Assembly: GCA_045636545.1 (NCBI GenBank)
Contig: JAZTXR010000028.1
Location: 1-64,000 of the forward strand
DNA length: 64,000 nt
Direction of reading: 5' to 3'
From: HGM04593 sp045636545
Lineage (GTDB): Bacteria; Bacteroidota; Bacteroidia; Bacteroidales; Bacteroidaceae
Part shown: positions 26,222 through 35,512 of the stretch, piece by piece
How the letters are laid out: the number at the start of each line of letters is the position of its first letter
How positions within the stretch are numbered: the stretch's first letter is position 1
The notes under the pieces: model-generated
Database searches by the model: none
Told to the model about the DNA's origin: nothing
Seen by the model: only the letters and a program-made list of their open reading frames with translations
Translations under genes and position numbers: made by a program

Positions 26222-27329
26222 AATATCGTAATGTATAATCAGTCAATAGCCCGGGATGAAAAATGGCAACAAGTTCTTTCAAGAGCCTCTCGGGATGAAA
26301 GGATGTCTCTTCGAACAAGTGCCTGTAACGCGTGTTGCAGGCATATATGTTCTGCTCTTTAAAAGGCCTGAAATGTGTATATCCGGCAAAATTGGCCGAC
26401 AAGGAACTGTATGTATGGTCTACATCTGAATTATATTTGAACAACCACACATCGGCATCGGCAGCCTTGTCAAGCACAACCTCGTATGAGAGCGGGACAG
26501 AGCCGCTACCCCCGCACCAGGAGAAAAGGTAATCGCCACCAGCATCGGCATACATACGTCCCATAGTGCTCATACCGCAAGGAACATACCACGCCGAACT
26601 GCTCTTCAGTTCACACATCAGTTTAGGGCGATAGCCAGCATCCTTCGCGGCACAGCCCAATGCCTCATACTCGCTGCACACTGCAGAAAAGAGCGAATCG
26701 CTCTTGACACCAAACCCGAAAAGACGACCATAAAAACGCATCCACTCGGCACAGCCAAGCGGTGAGGATTCCATATAATCGGCACACATCACAAGGGGAA
26801 AACCAAGATTGTCAAGTTTACCGAAGCCGCCGTTTTCGTATGGCAATACAAACACCGCATCGGGCGACAACTGCGCAACAGCCTCGGCATCTACATTCAG
26901 CGAACTGCCACAATTTACAATATCACCGTCTGCAAGGCGCGTTGCAAGCGCATCACAATAGAAGTAGCGCACATCGCACACTCCTTTCACAGCCGGGCCG
27001 GCACCAAGTTCGGCAAGCAAGCCACCATGTACGCCCGAAAAGAGTATAACATCGTCAAGAGGAGTGCGCAACAGAATACCGGCAGGCAGATTCCCCGGCA
27101 ATTCAGCAGCAGAGGGGACAAGAACATAGCGTTGCATAATCCTGTCCGCCCACGGGTCGGCAACATCTACAACGGTGTAACCATTGCACTCGACAATGGA
27201 GAGCAACGAGGAATATTGCATCGGAACCACCTCGCCATCAACAGGCGGGAACTGCTCTTTTACACCTACACAGGAAAAAAACTGCAGAATAATAGATACA
27301 GACACTACTATTTTCAGCAAACGCATCAT
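26205..27329 (-). CDS. ABC transporter substrate-binding lipoprotein, FecB/BtuF type
   Basis: 374 residues. The N-terminal lipoprotein signal ends in a Phe-Ser-Cys lipobox (IILQFFSCVG, Cys about residue 20). The body has the two-lobed helical-backbone binding fold: ILLRTPLDDVILFSGVHGGLLAELGA, CGSSLNVDAEAVAQLSPDAVFVLPYENGG, and GGDYLFSWCGGSGSVPLSYEVVLDKAADADVWLFKYN. It would capture a metal chelate or cobamide in the periplasm and hand it to the FecCD permease whose gene overlaps its end. It begins three bases after the DAHP synthase gene. Confidence 0.85.
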   Translation of the reverse strand: MMRLLKIVVSVSIILQFFSCVGVKEQFPPVDGEVVPMQYSSLLSIVECNGYTVVDVADPWADRIMQRYVLVPSAAELPGNLPAGILLRTPLDDVILFSGVHGGLLAELGAGPAVKGVCDVRYFYCDALATRLADGDIVNCGSSLNVDAEAVAQLSPDAVFVLPYENGGFGKLDNLGFPLVMCADYMESSPLGCAEWMRFYGRLFGFGVKSDSLFSAVCSEYEALGCAAKDAGYRPKLMCELKSSSAWYVPCGMSTMGRMYADAGGDYLFSWCGGSGSVPLSYEVVLDKAADADVWLFKYNSDVDHTYSSLSANFAGYTHFRPFKEQNIYACNTRYRHLFEETSFHPERLLKELVAIFHPGLLTDYTLRYYEKMR

Positions 27330-27332
27330 TTC

Positions 27333-28400
27333 TCAAGCCTCGTCACCGTTCATTACAGAGAGCTGCTGGCGTATGCTCTCGGAGTGGATTATTTCAAATA
27401 TCTCACGCAATGCATCAACCTCAAGCCTGCCATCGGCACAGAACTTGACATAGCGTTCCATTATCTCGTTATAACGCATTGGCTGGAAGACCATCATCCC
27501 CATCTCGCGTTTGAGTTCGCCAATCTCCCTTGCTATCTCCATACGCTTTGACAGGAGCCCCATCAGTTCGCGGTCTATCTCATCAATATGCTCGCGGTAT
27601 GACTGGAAACAGGCATTGTCGGCAGCAGCCACACGATGTACAAGCTTGCCAAGAATTACCATCAGCTCATCGGGGGTGACCTGCTGACGTGCATCGCTCA
27701 AGGCGCAGTAGGGATTGCAGTGTGTCTCAACCATCAGACCGTCAAAATTCAGGTCCATGGCCTGCTGCGAGAGCGAAAGTATCAGTTCGCGTTTACCGGC
27801 GATATGGCTGGGGTCGCACAATAACGGCAGATTAGGGAAACGCCTGCGCAATTCAAGCGGCAACTGCCATTGCGGTGCGTTGCGGAAACACTTCTCGCCA
27901 TAGGAAGAAAAGCCACGGTGTATTGCACCAAGACGTGTTATACCGGCATTGTTCAGGCGTTCCATCGCACCTATCCATAGTTCTATATCGGGATTTACAG
28001 GATTCTTGACCATCACAGGAACGTCACATCCGCGCAACGCATCGGCAATCTCCTGCACTGCAAACGGATTGGCAGTTGTGCGTGCACCAACCCAAAGCAT
28101 GTCGACACCGGCACCAAGCGCCTGCTCCACATGCTCGGCTGTAGCCACCTCGGTTGTTATGCACATTCCAAGTTCGCGTTTCACTCTTGCAAGCCATGGC
28201 AAGCCCTCCTTGCCCATACCCTCGAAACTACCGGGACGTGTACGCGGTTTCCAGATGCCGGCACGGAAGATGCTCACTCCACGTTCGCGCAACTCTGTCG
28301 CCACCTGCAGCACCTGTTCCTCACTCTCGGCACTGCAAGGACCGGCAATGACCACAGGTTTCACTGCTGCATCAAATATATCTATCTTGTCCAATTTCAT
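27333..28400 (-). CDS. bifunctional DAHP synthase / chorismate mutase (type II)
   Basis: 355 residues. The N-terminal two-thirds is an AroG/KDSA-like TIM barrel (VVIAGPCSAESEEQVL, FRAGIWKPRTRPGSFEGMG, CDPSHIAGKRE, GLMVETHCNP), the first step of the shikimate pathway. The C-terminal 90 residues are an AroQ-type helical chorismate mutase (HIDEIDRELMGLLSKRMEIAREIGELK, with the Arg and Lys that hold chorismate). Such fusions let the mutase part make DAHP synthase sensitive to prephenate. Start chosen at ATG 28400, which overlaps the tatD stop as ATGA; the frame is open 24 codons further, inside tatD. Confidence 0.92.
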   Translation of the reverse strand: MKLDKIDIFDAAVKPVVIAGPCSAESEEQVLQVATELRERGVSIFRAGIWKPRTRPGSFEGMGKEGLPWLARVKRELGMCITTEVATAEHVEQALGAGVDMLWVGARTTANPFAVQEIADALRGCDVPVMVKNPVNPDIELWIGAMERLNNAGITRLGAIHRGFSSYGEKCFRNAPQWQLPLELRRRFPNLPLLCDPSHIAGKRELILSLSQQAMDLNFDGLMVETHCNPYCALSDARQQVTPDELMVILGKLVHRVAAADNACFQSYREHIDEIDRELMGLLSKRMEIAREIGELKREMGMMVFQPMRYNEIMERYVKFCADGRLEVDALREIFEIIHSESIRQQLSVMNGDEA

Positions 28401-29185
28401 AAATCTGCAATTTTCGTGAAAAGAGCACGTGCGTTGGCTGTCGTCACAGCTGCGACCTCCTCTACCGTGCATCCATAGATGCCGGCCAGAAAATCCGCGA
28501 CATAAGGTACAAATGAACTTTCGTTACGTTTTCCGCGCATAGGGACAGGTGCCAGATATGGCGAATCGGTCTCGAGCAGCACCCTCTCGAGCGGCACACG
28601 TTTGAGCACATCGGGCAGGGTTGATTTCTTATACGTAACCACACCACCTATTCCCAGATAGAACCCGTCAAACGAGAGCAGTTTGCAAGCCTCGTCATCA
28701 CTACCCGAAAAGCAGTGGAACACACCGCGCAAGCCACGGCCGCGATAACCGTCCATTATGGAATACAGTTCATTGAAGGCACTGCGCGAATGTATTGCCA
28801 ATGGCAGGCCGCTCTCTGCAGCCCATTCAATCTGCCTGCGGAACGCCTCCTCCTGTTCACGTTTTCTTGTATCGTCCCAATAGAAGTCAAGCCCCACCTC
28901 GCCAATAGCCACAAAGCGACGGTCACTCTTCAACAAGTCATACATTCTGTCAAGCACAGCATTGTAATCCTCGCCAAGTTCTGTGGGGTGCAGCCCAATC
29001 ATGGGATGACACACATCGGGAAAGGCATCGCACATTGCCAATAGCGGCGCGAGCGACTCCTCGTTTATTGCCGGCAGACACAAGGTAGCGACACCGGCAT
29101 CAATGGCACGCTGCACGGCCGCCAGGCGGTCTGCATCGAATTCGGCTGTAAAAAGGTGTGTATGCGTATCAACAAATTCAATCAT
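28397..29185 (-). CDS. tatD: TatD-family metal-dependent hydrolase (DNase)
   Basis: 262 residues, amidohydrolase TIM barrel. Metal ligands appear in DTHTHLF near the start (H-x-H), GEVGLDFYWD (Glu), LAIHSRSA (His), VFHCFSGS (His) and LLETDSPY (Asp). Family members are 3'-5' exonucleases and D-aminoacyl-tRNA deacylase-like enzymes in the cytosol. The start overlaps the end of the upstream unknown gene by eight bases and its stop overlaps the next start, so the run is tightly coupled. Confidence 0.93.
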   Translation of the reverse strand: MIEFVDTHTHLFTAEFDADRLAAVQRAIDAGVATLCLPAINEESLAPLLAMCDAFPDVCHPMIGLHPTELGEDYNAVLDRMYDLLKSDRRFVAIGEVGLDFYWDDTRKREQEEAFRRQIEWAAESGLPLAIHSRSAFNELYSIMDGYRGRGLRGVFHCFSGSDDEACKLLSFDGFYLGIGGVVTYKKSTLPDVLKRVPLERVLLETDSPYLAPVPMRGKRNESSFVPYVADFLAGIYGCTVEEVAAVTTANARALFTKIADL

Positions 29186-29894
29186 CGGCAGCCTTTTTCT
29201 TTACCCTGTCAGGGCGATAATAATAAATAACGCCATACTCGGCGCACCTCGTTATGCGGGCATCACCGCTCAACGAAGCGAAAGAGTTCTCAACCTCGCC
29301 CCATATCTCGAATATAAGTTCGTCAACCTCGTAGCGCATATCCGATATGTTCGCAAGCGCCTCGGCTGTACGTGTCTGCAAAAAGTGATGCCTGTCATAC
29401 ATCTCCTTGAACAGTTCAAAGACCACCGACACACGTCCCATGGTAGGGTTGTATATAGGCACACCACCCTCACCCTGACGGCGCTGCTCACCGGCAATAA
29501 TCTTTTGCCCCCACTCAAGGACCGAAGCCTCGGAAAAGAGATTGGGGACAGTATCCTCATTCTCGGGCAGGCCATAATAGGGACGCTTGCTACGCGCAAC
29601 CTCGCCACGCACTATACACATACTGAGCACCTGAATGAAGTGCGACACATACATTCTCGTCTTCTTGAGCGCCGCATCGTAGCTCTCATTACCCTTTTTC
29701 GACGACTGTTCGGCAACACAACGCTTGTACACAGCAACCTCACGCGAAAAACTCTCAAGCAGTTCCTTCGCACGGTGGTAGGTGTCATGGGTCAGCACAT
29801 TTGTGAATATACCACCTTTCACACTGCTGTCTACAGCAGCTTTCAGTGCACGAATGCGAGCCTGGTCGGTCTTTGGTAATCGGCGATAAGGCAT
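29178..29894 (-). CDS. conserved hypothetical cytosolic protein (238 aa)
   Basis: I do not recognise a named family. The protein is soluble and largely helical. It has a basic N-terminus (MPYRRLPKTDQARIRALK), a central YGLPENEDTVPNLFSEASVLEWGQKIIAGEQRRQGEGG stretch, and a C-terminal helical region ending in a Lys-rich tail (RPDRVKKKAADD). Its position, 20 bases after the prenyl synthase gene and overlapping tatD, shows it is a real operon member. No catalytic motif is evident. Confidence 0.75.
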   Translation of the reverse strand: MPYRRLPKTDQARIRALKAAVDSSVKGGIFTNVLTHDTYHRAKELLESFSREVAVYKRCVAEQSSKKGNESYDAALKKTRMYVSHFIQVLSMCIVRGEVARSKRPYYGLPENEDTVPNLFSEASVLEWGQKIIAGEQRRQGEGGVPIYNPTMGRVSVVFELFKEMYDRHHFLQTRTAEALANISDMRYEVDELIFEIWGEVENSFASLSGDARITRCAEYGVIYYYRPDRVKKKAADD

Positions 29895-29914
29895 CAGTCC
29901 CTTGTATATGTAGA

Positions 29915-30889
29915 TTAAAGATTGCGGTTCAATATCATATTTGCAAAATCCTTCAGCGCAGCCTTCTTCTCATCGGCAACGGAGATTGCATCGATATACG
30001 CATCGCACTTTGCAAAGAGTTCGCGGATTCGCTTTTCGCACACCTCCTTCACGCCAAGCTCATTATACATGGCCGTGAACCATGCAATCTTCTCCTGCGC
30101 ATCAAAATTCTCTTTCTCCATCCACTCCTTCATCTGCGCAAGCTGGGCAGGTGAAGCAAGGTTCATGGCTGTAATAAGAAGGAAAGTCTTCTTGTTGCAG
30201 CAGATGTCGCCACCAATCTTCTTGCCGAACAGTTTTTCGTCGGCATAGACATCGAGCAAATCATCCTGCAACTGGAATGCAAGACCAATGGTCTCGCCAT
30301 ACCTGTACAGATTCTCAAGGTCACTCTCACTTGCACCGGCAAGTATGCCGCCCAATTTGAGCGATGCAGCAAGAAGCACCGATGTCTTCAGGCGAATCAT
30401 CTCCATATACTCCGCCTCGGCCACATCATCGCGTTTCTCAAAGTCAAGGTCATACTGCTGTCCGTCACCTATCTCCTTTGCAGTCTCGGTGAAGAGAGCG
30501 AGCATTGCCGGCAACCTCTCAGCCGGCACATGTGCCAGAAATTCGTATGCAAGGACAAGCATTATGTCACCCGAAAGGATTGCTGCCGTGTCGCCCCACT
30601 TTGCACACACCGTAGGCTTGCCACGACGGATTACAGCCCTGTCCATGACATCATCGTGAATGAGAGTGTAGTTGTGGTATGTCTCCACAGCCACTGCGGG
30701 GTAGAGAGCCTCGCGTACGCACTCCTTATACATATTATAGGCCAACAGGAACAGCACCGGGCGCACACGTTTGCCACTCTGCTCCAAAGTATAACGTACA
30801 GGAGCATACAATTCACGCGGTTCGCGTTCAAACTCAAGCTTGTCTATAAACTCATTTACTATATCCCTAAGTTCTTCCCAACTATACAT
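29915..30889 (-). CDS. polyprenyl (trans-isoprenyl) diphosphate synthase
   Basis: 324 residues. It condenses isopentenyl diphosphate with allylic diphosphates to build the isoprenoid chains used for quinones or carrier lipids. The first aspartate-rich motif is DDVMD (in LIHDDVMDRAVIRRGKPTVC) and the second is QLQDDLLDVYAD; both bind magnesium-diphosphate. GKRVRPVL holds the conserved Lys/Arg. Length fits short- to medium-chain synthases; product chain length cannot be given with confidence. It follows a terminator and appears to be the first gene of the minus-strand run down to the FecCD permease. Confidence 0.9.
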   Translation of the reverse strand: MYSWEELRDIVNEFIDKLEFEREPRELYAPVRYTLEQSGKRVRPVLFLLAYNMYKECVREALYPAVAVETYHNYTLIHDDVMDRAVIRRGKPTVCAKWGDTAAILSGDIMLVLAYEFLAHVPAERLPAMLALFTETAKEIGDGQQYDLDFEKRDDVAEAEYMEMIRLKTSVLLAASLKLGGILAGASESDLENLYRYGETIGLAFQLQDDLLDVYADEKLFGKKIGGDICCNKKTFLLITAMNLASPAQLAQMKEWMEKENFDAQEKIAWFTAMYNELGVKEVCEKRIRELFAKCDAYIDAISVADEKKAALKDFANMILNRNL

Positions 30890-30908
30890 ATCGTTTGTCT
30901 TTTATTAA

Positions 30909-30938
30909 AAAAAGAGGCTGCTGATGCAGCCTCTTTTT
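30909..30938 (-). terminator. terminator of the tonB gene
   Basis: 13-bp stem (30909-30921 / 30926-30938) with loop TGAT and A/T runs at both ends, 18 bases after the tonB stop on the minus strand. Confidence 0.85.
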
Positions 30939-30955
30939 TATATTGTTATCAAAAT

Positions 30956-31696
30956 TTACTGCAGACGGAAGTTAACCGGCAACACAAATTTCACACGCAC
31001 AGCCTTACCCAACTGACGACCGGGCTTCCACTTCGGCATCGCCTCAATAACTCGGATAGCCTCCTTGTCAAGATAGATGTCACCCGATGAACGGATAACC
31101 TCGGTATCCTGGATAGAACCGTCGGTGTTCACTGTAAACTTGACGAAAGTCTTACCCTGTGAGTTGTTGTCACGTGACACACGTGGATATTTGATATTAT
31201 CGGCAAAATACTTCATCAGCGCCTTCATACCACCGGGAAACTCAGGCTGTTCCTCAACTACGTCAAATATCTGCTCCTCTTCAACTTCCTCCTCGACATA
31301 TACGAAATCTGTCTCCTCGACATCGGCATACTCGCTCATATCCTGAACCGATACAAGCTCCTGCTCATCGATTTCAACCTCGTCCTCAACGACCTTGATG
31401 ACATCGACAATCTTCTTAGCCTGTGGTGGTGGAGGAATAACCTTCTTCTCAATAACCAATGGCGGAATCTCTTCAACCACTACAATGATATCTTCCTTTG
31501 ACTTGCTTTTTGGAGCCGGCTGTTCCTCTTTGTCCTGGAACTCTGTAAGCTCAAGACCAGCAAACAACGAAACGAGAGCGAACACAAAGCCAATCAACAG
31601 CCATGTCGAACGATTCTGCTCCAAATCAGCCTTACGGCTCTTCTTTACCTCGAGCAATTCAGCACCGGTAAAATTCTGTTTTTTTCCTTTGTCCAT
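30956..31696 (-). CDS. TonB-family energy transducer
   Basis: 246 residues. A basic cytoplasmic N-terminus, one transmembrane helix (about 30-48, WLLIGFVFALVSLFAGLEL), a long acidic and proline/valine-rich periplasmic spacer (EEIPPLVIEKKVIPPPPQAKK, then many Glu/Asp), and a C-terminal TonB domain (about 165-246: FPGGMKALMKYFADNIKYP, GKTFVKFTVNTDGSIQD, WKPGRQLGKAVRVKFVLPVNFRLQ). It passes proton-motive energy to outer-membrane transporters such as the SusC protein at 818-4021, although a specific pairing is not shown. The acidic spacer is typical of Bacteroidetes TonB. ExbBD genes are not next to it. Confidence 0.92.
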   Translation of the reverse strand: MDKGKKQNFTGAELLEVKKSRKADLEQNRSTWLLIGFVFALVSLFAGLELTEFQDKEEQPAPKSKSKEDIIVVVEEIPPLVIEKKVIPPPPQAKKIVDVIKVVEDEVEIDEQELVSVQDMSEYADVEETDFVYVEEEVEEEQIFDVVEEQPEFPGGMKALMKYFADNIKYPRVSRDNNSQGKTFVKFTVNTDGSIQDTEVIRSSGDIYLDKEAIRVIEAMPKWKPGRQLGKAVRVKFVLPVNFRLQ

Positions 31697-31882
31697 TATC
31701 GTATTTGTATATATTTTGCAAGGTTACACTTTCTAACCGACAAAAATAAACAATATTTTTCAATACGCACTCTTTATTTCATCTTTTTTTTATTTTTAGT
31801 ACATTTTTCCAATAGCGGCACACTATTATCAAACACACATAATAATATTTAAACAATAAAAGGTATTTTATGAAACCGCAAA

Positions 31883-31912
31883 TTGAAAAGATAAAAAAAA
31901 GCATTATCTTCG
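31883..31912 (+). promoter_or_regulatory. promoter of the porQ-cmk-ispH-pfkA operon
   Basis: TTG (31883-31885), 19 bases, TATCTTCG (31905-31912). The expected transcription start near 31918 leaves only about ten bases before the ATG at 31928. Confidence 0.7.
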
Positions 31913-31927
31913 CAAACAAATACCGCA

Positions 31928-32935
31928 ATGCGGTGGCAAAACATAAAAAAAAACGACAACGTGGGAACTAAAAGACTATTTTTTCTGCTTCTACTCCTCT
32001 GCCCCCTGGCTTTGATGGCTCAAGGCGGAGAGAGTGCATTCAGTTTTCTAAAGCTCCCCTACTCGTCACACGCTGCTGCGTTGGGAGGGAGCAACATCTC
32101 TACAATCGATGATGACCTCTCGCTCTCCATGCACAACCCGGCACTGCTGATAAACACGACAGACAAGACACTCGACCTCTCATTCATGACATATATGAGC
32201 GGTTGCAAAGTGGCCGGTGCCGCATTCAACAAGACATTCGGACAACGCTCAGCGGGCGCAGTTGCCGCACGATACATCGATTATGGCAAGTTCGACGGCT
32301 ACACCCCCGACAACATATTCACCGGGACATTCCGCGCAATGGATATGGAAATGGATTTCATCTACAGTTTCCTGCTGAGCGAACGCTGGAGCGGCGGTGT
32401 GTCAACCAAGTTCATCTATTCGCAATACGAGAGTCTAAAATCGTTTGCCATAGGAGTTGACCTGGGATTGAACTACTACAACCCGGAATCGGATTTCTCG
32501 GCATCACTGACATTCAAGAACCTTGGCGGACAGGTGATGACCTTTGAGGAGAAACACGAAACCATGCCTTTTGACATACAGTTGGGCTTCACAAAGCGCC
32601 TTGCGCATGCCCCCATCATGCTGTCGGCAACACTCACCGACCTGCACCGTTGGAAAAACGCCCATTTCCACAACGCTGACGGCAGCAAGGACAACTTCGG
32701 CCAACTGCTCTTGAAACACATCGTTCTGGGAGCAGACCTTCTCTTGGGCAACAATTTCTACGCATCGGTAGGCTACAACTACAGATTGGGACGGGAGCTA
32801 TCCACCGGCAAGGGCATGGAGGGTTTCAGCCTTGGAGCGGGACTACACTTGGACAAGTTTAAGTTCAGTGCCTCATACAGCAAGCTGCACATCTCTTCCT
32901 CATCACTACACTTCAACATCGCATACTCACTTTAA
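31928..32935 (+). CDS. porQ: type IX secretion system outer-membrane protein PorQ
   Basis: 335 residues. A signal peptide (cleavage after ALMAQ) is followed by a FadL-like barrel with the PorV/PorQ-type N-terminus FLKLPYSSHAAALGGSNISTIDDDLSLSMHNPALL. In characterised systems PorQ and PorZ form part of the attachment complex anchoring T9SS cargo at the cell surface. It is followed by cmk, ispH and pfkA, a gene order seen with porQ in Bacteroidales. Start uncertain: ATG 31928 (chosen, matching the promoter) or GTG 31961 right before the signal peptide. No other T9SS gene is in this window. Confidence 0.88.
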   Translation: MRWQNIKKNDNVGTKRLFFLLLLLCPLALMAQGGESAFSFLKLPYSSHAAALGGSNISTIDDDLSLSMHNPALLINTTDKTLDLSFMTYMSGCKVAGAAFNKTFGQRSAGAVAARYIDYGKFDGYTPDNIFTGTFRAMDMEMDFIYSFLLSERWSGGVSTKFIYSQYESLKSFAIGVDLGLNYYNPESDFSASLTFKNLGGQVMTFEEKHETMPFDIQLGFTKRLAHAPIMLSATLTDLHRWKNAHFHNADGSKDNFGQLLLKHIVLGADLLLGNNFYASVGYNYRLGRELSTGKGMEGFSLGAGLHLDKFKFSASYSKLHISSSSLHFNIAYSL

Positions 32936-32953
32936 AACAGGATATATTATATA

Positions 32954-33640
32954 ATGAAGAAGATTATAATAGCAATAGACGGTTTCTCCTCGTGCGGAAA
33001 AAGCACAATGGCAAAGGCACTTGCACGCAATGTCGGTTATCTCTACTTTGACAGCGGCGCAATGTACCGTGCTGTAGCGCTCTACTGCATGCAGAACGGC
33101 CTCATCGACAACGGTAGGATAGACACCGACACCCTGCGCAGCAGGATGAGCGACATACGCATAACATTTGAGGCCGACCCCGAGACAAAGAACTCACTGA
33201 CACTCCTTAATGGAGTGAATGTAGAGCACGAGATACGCTCGTTGGAGGTATCACAGGTCGTGAGCCAGATTGCGGCACTTGACTTCGTGCGCAGCGAAAT
33301 GATTGGACAACAACGCGCAATGGGAGAAGAGAAAGGCATTGTCATGGACGGTCGCGACATAGGTACCACGGTGTTCCCCGATGCCGAGATGAAGGTCTTT
33401 GTGACTGCATCGGCCGAGGTACGGGCAAAGCGCCGTTATGACGAACTCACAGCACGCGGCGACAATCCCGACTTTCAGGAGATACTTGACAACGTGCTGC
33501 AACGCGACCACATAGACCAGACCAGGGAAGTAAGCCCGCTGAAACAGGCCGACGATGCCCTGCTGCTCGACAACAGCAACCTCACACGCGAGGAGCAGAT
33601 GGAGTGGCTGATTGACAAATTCAACGAAATAACAAAGTAA
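32954..33640 (+). CDS. cmk: cytidylate kinase
   Basis: 228 residues, phosphorylates CMP and dCMP with ATP. Seen: a P-loop variant IAIDGFSSCGKSTMAKALA, YFDSGAMYRAVAL, GRDIGTTVFPDAEMKVFVTASAEVRAKRRYDEL (the lid region) and RDHIDQTREVSPLKQADDA. Starts 18 bases after porQ; its stop overlaps the next start by one base (TAATG), so ispH translation is probably coupled. Confidence 0.95.
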   Translation: MKKIIIAIDGFSSCGKSTMAKALARNVGYLYFDSGAMYRAVALYCMQNGLIDNGRIDTDTLRSRMSDIRITFEADPETKNSLTLLNGVNVEHEIRSLEVSQVVSQIAALDFVRSEMIGQQRAMGEEKGIVMDGRDIGTTVFPDAEMKVFVTASAEVRAKRRYDELTARGDNPDFQEILDNVLQRDHIDQTREVSPLKQADDALLLDNSNLTREEQMEWLIDKFNEITK

Positions 33641-34509
33641 TGCTCAAGATAGAAATTGACGAGAATTCAGGATTCTGCTTCGGTGTAACGACTGCCATTA
33701 AAAAAGCTGAAGAGGAGTTGCAAAAGGGTGAAAAGCTCTATTGCCTTGGCGACATTGTACACAACAGCATAGAGTGCGACAGGCTCAAAAGGCTCGGGCT
33801 CATCACAATCAACCACGAGGAGTTCGCCCGCCTGCACAACGCAAAAGTCCTTCTGAGGGCGCATGGCGAGCCACCTGCGACCTACGAGACTGCCCGCAGG
33901 AACAACCTTGAGATTATCGATGCCACCTGCCCCGTGGTACTCAAACTGCAGCAACGCATCAAGAAGAAGTGGCTGGAGACTACAGCCCAGAACAGCCAGA
34001 TCATAATCTACGGACAGGCCGGACACGCCGAGGTGCTTGGACTCGTGGGACAGACACACGGCACAGCCACCGTCATTGAAAAGAGTTCACAGATTGAAGA
34101 GATAGCAAAGGACAAGGACACCTACATCTATTCACAGACGACAAAGTCGCTCGAGGGTTACAGGCAGATAGTACGCGAGATAAAGGCACATGTCAACGAA
34201 GAGAAGCAGTGCGAATCGTTCAACACCGTGTGCGGCCAGGTAGCCAACCGCCTCAACGGCATAGGCGAGTTCGCCAAATCGCATGAGCTCATTTTCTTCG
34301 TCTGCGGCAAGAAGAGCTCCAACGGGCGCATACTCTTTGACGAGTGCAGGAAGATGAACCCTAACTCGCACCAGATAGAAGGCCCTGAAGACCTTGATCT
34401 GGCACTGACAAAAGGAGTGGAATCAATTGGTATATGCGGCGCCACCTCCACCCCAAAATGGCTTATGGAGAACTGCAAACAGGCAATAATCAACTATAAC
34501 AACCTATAA
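33640..34509 (+). CDS. ispH: 4-hydroxy-3-methylbut-2-enyl diphosphate reductase
   Basis: 289 residues, last step of the MEP isoprenoid pathway, giving IPP and DMAPP. The iron-sulfur cysteines are in SGFCFGVTTAIKKAEE, DATCPVVLKLQQ and NTVCGQVANR; HNSIEC and LRAHGEPP carry substrate-binding His residues, and GATSTPKWLME is the C-terminal signature. Together with the prenyl synthase at 29915 it feeds isoprenoid synthesis, also used by menA at 52938. Confidence 0.95.
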   Translation: MLKIEIDENSGFCFGVTTAIKKAEEELQKGEKLYCLGDIVHNSIECDRLKRLGLITINHEEFARLHNAKVLLRAHGEPPATYETARRNNLEIIDATCPVVLKLQQRIKKKWLETTAQNSQIIIYGQAGHAEVLGLVGQTHGTATVIEKSSQIEEIAKDKDTYIYSQTTKSLEGYRQIVREIKAHVNEEKQCESFNTVCGQVANRLNGIGEFAKSHELIFFVCGKKSSNGRILFDECRKMNPNSHQIEGPEDLDLALTKGVESIGICGATSTPKWLMENCKQAIINYNNL

Positions 34510-34513
34510 TGAT

Positions 34514-35500
34514 ATGAGAAACAAAATCCAATGCGTCGGCATTTTGACATCGGGAGGTGACGCACCCGGTATGAATGCAGCTATCCGCGCCGTCACACGC
34601 GCCTGTATCTATCACGGTATCAAGGTTAAAGCTATCTACCGTGGCTACAAAGGACTGATAACCGGCGAAATCAAGGAGTTCAAGACCGAGAACGTGAGTA
34701 ACATCATACAGCGCGGCGGTACAATCCTCAAGACCAGCCGTTGCGACGAGTTCAAGACCGAGGAGGGTCGCGCAAAAGCATACGAGACACTGCAGAAAGA
34801 GGGAATCAACGCCCTTGTCGTTATTGGCGGCGACGGTTCAATCACCGGTGCATACAACCTTGCACGCGAGTTCGACATCCCCTGCATCGCACTGCCTGGC
34901 ACAATTGACAACGACCTTTATGGCACAGACACCACCATAGGTTATGATACCGCGCTCAACACCATCATGGAGTGTGTCGACAAGATACGCGACACGGCAT
35001 CGTCACACGAGCGCCTCTTCATTGTAGAGGTTATGGGTCGCGATGCAGGCTTCCTTGCACTCAACGGTACAATTGCAACAGGTGCCGAGGCGTGCGTGTT
35101 GCCCGAGATTGACCCCGAGTTCGAGAAAATCAACCAGTTCATCGCCAACGGTCTGCGCCGCACAAAGAGCAGTAGCATCGTACTCTTTGCCGAAGGCCGC
35201 GAAAAGGACTACAACATCATGGATGTTGCCGAGGGCATGCGCCAGCGCTTCCCCGAACTTGACGTGCGTGTATCCATCCTCGGCTATCTGCAGCGCGGTG
35301 GCAGCCCCACAGCCAACGACCGCATCCTTGCAAGCCGTCTGGGCGTGGCAGCAATCGATGCCCTGCTCGAGGGTCAGCGCAACGTGATGGTAGGTCTCAG
35401 GAACAACGAGATTGTCTACATTCCGTTCACAAAGGCCATCAAGGACGACAAACCCCTTGACAAGGATACAGTACGCGCACAGGAGATTCTTGCTTCTTAA
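34514..35500 (+). CDS. pfkA: ATP-dependent 6-phosphofructokinase
   Basis: 328 residues, the committing glycolysis step. Motifs GILTSGGDAPGMNAAIRAV, GGDGSITGA, LPGTIDNDLYGTDTTIGYDTALNTI, EVMGRDAGFLA, and GYLQRGGSPTANDRILASRLG. The Gly in GGDGS indicates ATP as donor, unlike the PPi enzyme at 7967-9610, so this genome carries both kinds. It starts four bases after ispH and is the last gene before a strong terminator. Confidence 0.95.
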   Translation: MRNKIQCVGILTSGGDAPGMNAAIRAVTRACIYHGIKVKAIYRGYKGLITGEIKEFKTENVSNIIQRGGTILKTSRCDEFKTEEGRAKAYETLQKEGINALVVIGGDGSITGAYNLAREFDIPCIALPGTIDNDLYGTDTTIGYDTALNTIMECVDKIRDTASSHERLFIVEVMGRDAGFLALNGTIATGAEACVLPEIDPEFEKINQFIANGLRRTKSSSIVLFAEGREKDYNIMDVAEGMRQRFPELDVRVSILGYLQRGGSPTANDRILASRLGVAAIDALLEGQRNVMVGLRNNEIVYIPFTKAIKDDKPLDKDTVRAQEILAS

Positions 35501-35512
35501 ACCTCACTACAT

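Noticed and set aside
25146..27400. Cobalamin riboswitch for the BtuF/FecCD-like genes
   Set aside because: The genes are packed inside an operon with a three-base gap or overlaps; there is no room and no B12-box-like sequence.
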